Shown: in pieces, positions 35,129 to 38,714 of the stretch
Layout: each line of letters starts with the position of its first letter
Numbering within the stretch: the stretch's first letter is position 1
NCBI GenBank assembly: GCA_023144895.1
Contig: JAGLEV010000025.1
Location: 1 to 38,714 of the forward strand
Source: Thiotrichaceae bacterium
GTDB lineage: Bacteria; Pseudomonadota; Gammaproteobacteria; Thiotrichales; Thiotrichaceae
Length of the DNA: 38,714 nucleotides
Direction of reading: 5' to 3'
Notes under the pieces: generated by a model
Database searches by the model: none
What the model was told of the DNA's origin: nothing
The model's input: only the letters and a program-made list of their open reading frames with translations
Position numbers and translations under genes: made by a program

Positions 35129-36919
35129 ATGAAAATAGCTGGCTATGAGGTCATCGAGCATGAATATGATGTGGTTATTGTTGGAGCAGGAGGGGCGGGC
35201 TTACGTGCTGCTTTAGGTATGGCATCTTCGGGTCTTCGTACTGCTTGTATTACCAAAGTATTTCCTACCCGTAGCCATACTGTTGCAGCACAAGGTGGTA
35301 TGTCTGCAGCACTGGGAAATATGGGGGAAGATTCTTGGCGTTGGCATATGTATGACACAGTGAAAGGTTCAGATTGGCTGGGTGATCAAGATGCGATTGA
35401 ATATATGTGTCGAGAAGCTGCCGCTTCAGTATTGGAGTTAGAGCGTTTTGGTGTGCCATTTTCACGGACTCAAGAAGGTAAAATTTATCAACGCCCCTTT
35501 GGTGGGATGACTACGCATTATGGCAAGGGTACAGCACAAAGAACCTGTGCCGCTGCTGATCGTACAGGTCATGCTATTTTGCATACTTTATACCAGCAAT
35601 CTTTAAAGCATAAAGCAGAGTTCTTTATTGAATATTTTGTCACTGATTTGATTATGGATGACGGGGTTTGTCGTGGGGTTGTCGCTTGGGATTTAGCCAA
35701 TGGTACATTACACCGCTTTCGTGCTCATCGTGTTGTTTTAGCAACAGGTGGCTGTGGTCGAGCTTATTTTTCTGCAACCTCTGCGCATACTTGTACAGGC
35801 GATGGAAGCGGTATGGTGTTACGTGCAGGTTTGCCTTTGCAAGATATGGAGTTTGTCCAATTTCATCCCACAGGAATATACGGTGCAGGGGTATTAATTA
35901 CTGAAGGTGTGCGCGGTGAAGGTGGTTATTTAAGCAATGCCTTGGGTGAGCGTTTTATGGAACGTTACGCGCCTAATGCGAAAGATTTAGCCTCCCGTGA
36001 TGTGGTTTCACGGGCGATGACTGAAGAAATTAATGCAGGTCGTGGAGTCGGGGAGAAAAAGGATCATATTTATCTTAATCTGATGCATTTAGGTGAGGAG
36101 GTCATTAAGAAACGTCTACCCGGTATTGCTGAAAGTGCACGCATATTTGCTAATGTCGATGTGAATAAAGATCCTATTCCTGTACTACCGACGGTGCATT
36201 ACAATATGGGTGGGATACCCACAAATTATAAAGGTGAAGTGGTCACCTTAAAAGGTGGTAATCCTGATTCTATTGTTGAGGGCTTAATGGCGATTGGAGA
36301 GTGTGCTTGTGTTTCAGTACATGGTGCTAATCGCTTAGGCTCTAATTCATTATTAGATATTATTGTCTTTGGGCGAGCCGCCGCTCAACAAGCAGCAAAA
36401 AAGATTGAGCCTAATACTCCTCATAAAGAGATAAATGAGGCGTTAACAGCCGTATTAATTCAACGTTTTGACCGCCTGCGTTATGCTAATGGTTCAACAT
36501 CAACGGCGAGTATTCGAGAAGCAATGCAAATGACGATGCAACACTATGCTGCTGTTTTTCGCACAGGGTCAACACTTGCTGCGGGTTCACATAGGATGCA
36601 ACAGGTTTTTGCTAGTTTTGCTGATGTTGCTGTTCGTGATCGAGGGATGCAGTGGAATACTGATTTACTTGAAACCTTAGAGCTAGAGAATTTATTAGCA
36701 CAATCACAAACGATTATTGCTGGGGCGTTAAATCGTGAAGAGAGTAGGGGAGGGCATGCCCGTGACGATTTTCCTGAGCGTAATGATAAGCAATGGATGA
36801 AACATAGCTTAGCGTGGCTGGCTGAGACAGGTGATGTGACTATGGGATATCGTCCTGTACATATGTTTACATTGACTAAGGATTGTTCCGTGATTCCACC
36901 GAAGAAGCGAGTGTATTAG
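35129..36919 (+). CDS. sdhA: Succinate dehydrogenase flavoprotein subunit
   Basis: Oxidises succinate to fumarate with covalent FAD. 596 residues. The nucleotide-binding [16 protein letters not shown] is near residue 15, and the FAD-linking His is His50 in [33 protein letters not shown] and the substrate-binding [13 protein letters not shown] are present; [11 protein letters not shown] and the catalytic Arg region RDVVSRAM follow. [13 protein letters not shown] is the signature of the C-domain; the protein ends [18 protein letters not shown] as in typical SdhA. Normal length. It starts 12 nt after sdhD. A fumarate reductase is less likely because of the sdhCDAB order and the sequence ends. 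Confidence 0.97.
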   Translation: MKIAGYEVIEHEYDVVIVGAGGAGLRAALGMASSGLRTACITKVFPTRSHTVAAQGGMSAALGNMGEDSWRWHMYDTVKGSDWLGDQDAIEYMCREAAASVLELERFGVPFSRTQEGKIYQRPFGGMTTHYGKGTAQRTCAAADRTGHAILHTLYQQSLKHKAEFFIEYFVTDLIMDDGVCRGVVAWDLANGTLHRFRAHRVVLATGGCGRAYFSATSAHTCTGDGSGMVLRAGLPLQDMEFVQFHPTGIYGAGVLITEGVRGEGGYLSNALGERFMERYAPNAKDLASRDVVSRAMTEEINAGRGVGEKKDHIYLNLMHLGEEVIKKRLPGIAESARIFANVDVNKDPIPVLPTVHYNMGGIPTNYKGEVVTLKGGNPDSIVEGLMAIGECACVSVHGANRLGSNSLLDIIVFGRAAAQQAAKKIEPNTPHKEINEALTAVLIQRFDRLRYANGSTSTASIREAMQMTMQHYAAVFRTGSTLAAGSHRMQQVFASFADVAVRDRGMQWNTDLLETLELENLLAQSQTIIAGALNREESRGGHARDDFPERNDKQWMKHSLAWLAETGDVTMGYRPVHMFTLTKDCSVIPPKKRVY

Positions 36920-36921
36920 TC

Positions 36922-37698
36922 ATGGCTGAGTTTAGATTACCTGCAAACTCTATTGTTAAAAAAGGGGAGGCTTATAGTGACCCTAATGCTAAATACCCCC
37001 GTAAAATGGTTATCTATCGCTATGACCCTGAAACGACAGATAACCCACGTTTAGATAGCTATGAAATTGATTTAGACCATTGTGGTCCGATGGTGTTAGA
37101 TGCCATCTTGATGGTAAAAAATGAGATGGATAGCACTATCGCAATACGTCGCTCTTGTCGGGAAGGAATTTGTGGTTCTTGTGCGGTTAATATTAATGGT
37201 AAAAATACCTTGGCATGTACTCAGTCGATTGCTGATATTAAAGGGGATATAGAAGTTTATCCTCTGCCACATCAAAATGTTATTAAAGACTTAGTGACTG
37301 ATTTACAAAATTTCTATGCTCAATATGCCAGTATTGAGCCGTGGATGAAAGTAGATTCTGCTTTACCTGCGGATCGTGAATATAGCCAATCTATTGAAGA
37401 TCGTAGCAAGCTGGATGGTTTATACGAATGTGTATTATGTGCTTGCTGTTCCACATCATGCCCTAGTTATTGGTGGAATAGTGATCGTTTTCTTGGCCCT
37501 GCAGCCTTGCTTAATGCTTATCGCTGGATAGTCGATTCACGAGATGAGGCAACAGGAGAGCGCCTTGATGCGATTGAAGATGCTTTTAAGGTCTACCGTT
37601 GTCATACGATTATGAATTGTACTGATGCTTGTCCTAAGGGTTTAAATCCTGCTAAGGCAATTGCTGGTATTAAGGCACTAATGGTTAAGCGACGTTAG
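36922..37698 (+). CDS. sdhB: Succinate dehydrogenase iron-sulfur subunit
   Basis: Carries electrons from FAD to quinone. 258 residues starting [10 protein letters not shown] at ATG 36922, 2 nt after sdhA; an ATG at 36883 lies inside sdhA and is rejected. The [2Fe-2S] ligands are Cys79, 84, 87 and 99 in CREGICGSC and LAC. The [4Fe-4S]/[3Fe-4S] ligands are Cys170, 173, 176 and 180 in [11 protein letters not shown], then Cys227, 233 and 237 in [14 protein letters not shown]. All cluster cysteines are present. The start has no strong ribosome site; coupling to sdhA is likely. Last gene of the operon; the next DNA is cassette-like. Confidence 0.97.
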   Translation: MAEFRLPANSIVKKGEAYSDPNAKYPRKMVIYRYDPETTDNPRLDSYEIDLDHCGPMVLDAILMVKNEMDSTIAIRRSCREGICGSCAVNINGKNTLACTQSIADIKGDIEVYPLPHQNVIKDLVTDLQNFYAQYASIEPWMKVDSALPADREYSQSIEDRSKLDGLYECVLCACCSTSCPSYWWNSDRFLGPAALLNAYRWIVDSRDEATGERLDAIEDAFKVYRCHTIMNCTDACPKGLNPAKAIAGIKALMVKRR

Positions 37699-37976
37699 TT
37701 TTTTAGTCTTTTATTTTATCTTTTAAACTAAGGTATTCAGAGAAGGGCCAAAATGATTGAATGACGATAAAATCATTGAGTTATGTGACCTTCGGTTATC
37801 AAAAGGTTATAGCAAGAAGAGGGTGTTTAGTTTTCACCTCTCAATGATAAAGTACTCAACACTAGCAAAGTATTTTTAATCCCTGAATCTCAACACTAAG
37901 AGAGTCAACAGCAGCATCTCATTTTTAAAGTGACAGGACTTTGAAAACCACAGCTCTAAATAATGACAGAGAAAGG
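37699..37976. other. Gene-free spacer between sdhB and the cassette region
   Basis: A T-rich stretch follows sdhB. TTAGTTT and AAACTAA arms frame it, and a weak AATGATT/AATCATT hairpin lies at 37752-37777. A GTGACC-TTC-GGTTAT hairpin (G-T pairs) is near 37785. No convincing open frame. The end of the sdh transcript probably lies here. It may also be the distal edge of the integron array. Confidence 0.5.
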
Positions 37977-38075
37977 AACTAACGCCCAAATCACTTGACA
38001 TAAAAAGAGGCGGAAATTTTGCGATAGCAAAAATTTGTGACGCTTTTTACGGTAAAGTGGATTTGATTGTTATAC
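37977..38075 (-). repeat. Integron attC-like recombination site (99 bp)
   Basis: Read on the minus strand it begins GTATAAC AATCAAATCCACTT and ends AAGTGATTTGGGC GTTAGTT. The outer cores share TAAC/GTTA, like inverse and simple attC cores. Left arm CAAATCCACTT and right arm AAGTGATTTG pair except for one unpaired C, an extrahelical base as in attC sites. Further in, TAAAAAG pairs with CTTTTTA and AAATTTTTGC with GCAAAATTT around a TATC loop. It starts 5 nt after the stop of the cassette gene. The imperfect inverted repeat is typical of attC. Cores deviate slightly from GTTRRRY. Confidence 0.75.
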
Positions 38076-38080
38076 GCTTT

Positions 38081-38482
38081 TTACTGCCACGTATATTTAA
38101 TTGGGTTTGATGCCCCTTTTTTCCTAAACTCATCAGGTATTCTCTTACCTATATACATCTGTTGAATACTTTCACTCGCTTTAATTCCATTGAAACCAAA
38201 CCTACCCTTATCTGATTCCCCTATTTCTCTTCCTGGAAAATTTTCTGCTGTTGCCTCTAACCATGTGTTGGCAATGAAAGCACCAACAATTACCCCCTGA
38301 ACTGTTGGAAGAATCACTTCTGCTTGTTCGGCCTTTTCTCTATTGATACGCCAAGCAAACCTAGTTGCTTCATATAATGAAGCACCCAGAGCACTTTTAT
38401 TTACAATAATAAGTAATACGCGATGCTGATCAAATGTAGCAAAAACTTCTGATGGAAATGAATCTTGTTTATTATCTGTCAT
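38081..38482 (-). CDS. Integron cassette protein, unknown function
   Basis: 133 residues from ATG 38482 (AAGGG 5 nt upstream; a longer frame from 38545 would start inside the attC site and is rejected). Soluble, no signal. A notable block is ASLYEATRFAWRINREKAEQ, then VILPTVQGVIVGAFIANTW, then RFGFNGIKASE and a tail with IGKRIPDEFRKKGASNPI. This pattern reminds me of a small PUA/EVE-like family found in accessory and restriction-related genes ('xARxxWxxN..A..G.vv..f....W...RfgF'), but I cannot name it with certainty. It lies within one cassette of 521 bp (37983-38503) between two attC-like sites, stop and start close to the cores as usual in cassettes. Confidence 0.6.
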   Translation of the reverse strand: MTDNKQDSFPSEVFATFDQHRVLLIIVNKSALGASLYEATRFAWRINREKAEQAEVILPTVQGVIVGAFIANTWLEATAENFPGREIGESDKGRFGFNGIKASESIQQMYIGKRIPDEFRKKGASNPIKYTWQ

Positions 38483-38497
38483 TGAACCCTTTATTGC

Positions 38498-38576
38498 GTA
38501 TAACGCCCGCTTGTGTTGCTGGCGATTGAAACTACAAGATTTCAATTAAACACCAAACTAACCAAGCAGTCAACCC
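38498..38576 (-). repeat. Second integron attC-like site (about 79 bp)
   Basis: On the minus strand it ends GCGGGC GTTATAC GC (core GTTATAC, 38504-38498) just before the cassette ATG. It begins near GGTTGACTGCTTGG about 7 nt after the stop of the upstream partial gene. GCTTGG...TTTGGTG on the left pairs imperfectly with CGCCAGCAACACAAGC on the right, and the centre is ATTGAAA / TTTCAAT. The size and position agree with an attC. The inner core on the far side (GGTTGAC) is a poor match. Confidence 0.6.
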
Positions 38577-38582
38577 TAAGAA

Positions 38583-38714
38583 TTACCGCTGAGTAAGCCA
38601 GTCCACACGAAGCTCTTGGTAGTGGCATTTATTTAGAAAGGGATTATTCATACTCTCAATAGGTAGCAAAACTACAAGAGTAAAATATGCTACGGACTCT
38701 GTTAACCGAAACTG
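38583..38714 (-). CDS. Partial cassette gene, C-terminus only
   Basis: An open frame of 43 codons enters from the right edge of the window and stops at TAA 38583-38585, 7 nt before the attC-like site. The readable end contains YFTLVVLLPIESMNNPFLN and a final QELRVDWLTQR. I do not recognise a family. Its position relative to the attC mirrors that of the complete cassette gene next to it. The N-terminal part lies outside the window. Confidence 0.4.
   Translation of the reverse strand, partial: QFRLTESVAYFTLVVLLPIESMNNPFLNKCHYQELRVDWLTQR

Noticed and set aside
38483-38545. Longer N-terminus of the cassette protein from ATG 38545
   Set aside because: Those codons lie within the attC-like site; ATG 38482 has a ribosome site and fits normal cassette layout.
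1-38714. CRISPR arrays, prophage genes or complete insertion sequences
   Set aside because: No regularly spaced repeats, phage structural genes or intact transposase were seen anywhere in the window.

Overview
The window is a 38.7 kb, AT-rich piece of a bacterial chromosome. The gene content points to a sulfur-oxidising gammaproteobacterium. It carries SoxYZ, proteobacterial forms of Glk, HolC, PepA, ZapE and TcdA, and an sdhCDAB operon with short SdhC/SdhD subunits. I cannot name the genus. No 16S rRNA or other decisive marker is present.

Layout. (1) 1-205: the end of a broken D12-class DNA adenine methylase on the minus strand. (2) 509-17526: an eleven-gene plus-strand block, gnd-zwf-pgl-pgi-glk-glgC-GH57-malQ-glgB-glgA-glgP, with many 1-17 nt overlaps. 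It joins the oxidative pentose phosphate branch to glycogen synthesis and breakdown. Phosphoglucomutase is absent. (3) 17527-18411: an unusual nested inverted repeat and a two-domain carboxymuconolactone-decarboxylase-like gene whose second domain has lost its cysteines. (4) 18464-20804, minus strand: pepA, holC and a small conserved protein. (5) 21071-23655: a flippase and an O-antigen-polymerase/ligase-like gene. (6) 23828-27644, minus strand: soxYZ preceded by a two-component system of the TtrSR/ThsSR type (PhnD-like sensor), a plausible thiosulfate or tetrathionate sensing unit. (7) 27708-28982: tRNA-Arg(ACG) with a stringent-type promoter, a stretch that may hold a decayed transposase, a Spy-like periplasmic protein and a 24-residue membrane micropeptide. 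(8) 29047-34263: a protein with two AAA+ modules, small hypothetical proteins, tcdA and zapE. (9) 34362-37698: sdhCDAB. (10) 37977-38714: two attC-like integron recombination sites flanking a one-gene minus-strand cassette, and the tail of a second cassette gene.

How the genes fit together. The first block lets glucose units move between free glucose, glucose-6-P, ADP-glucose and glycogen. It also lets glycogen carbon be burned through Zwf-Pgl-Gnd for NADPH, with Pgi able to recycle fructose-6-P. Together with SoxYZ and succinate dehydrogenase this suggests an organism that stores carbon while oxidising sulfur and uses it when sulfur or oxygen is short. The right edge is accessory DNA: integron cassettes next to a core respiratory operon. 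All functions are read from motifs by eye. No database search was run.
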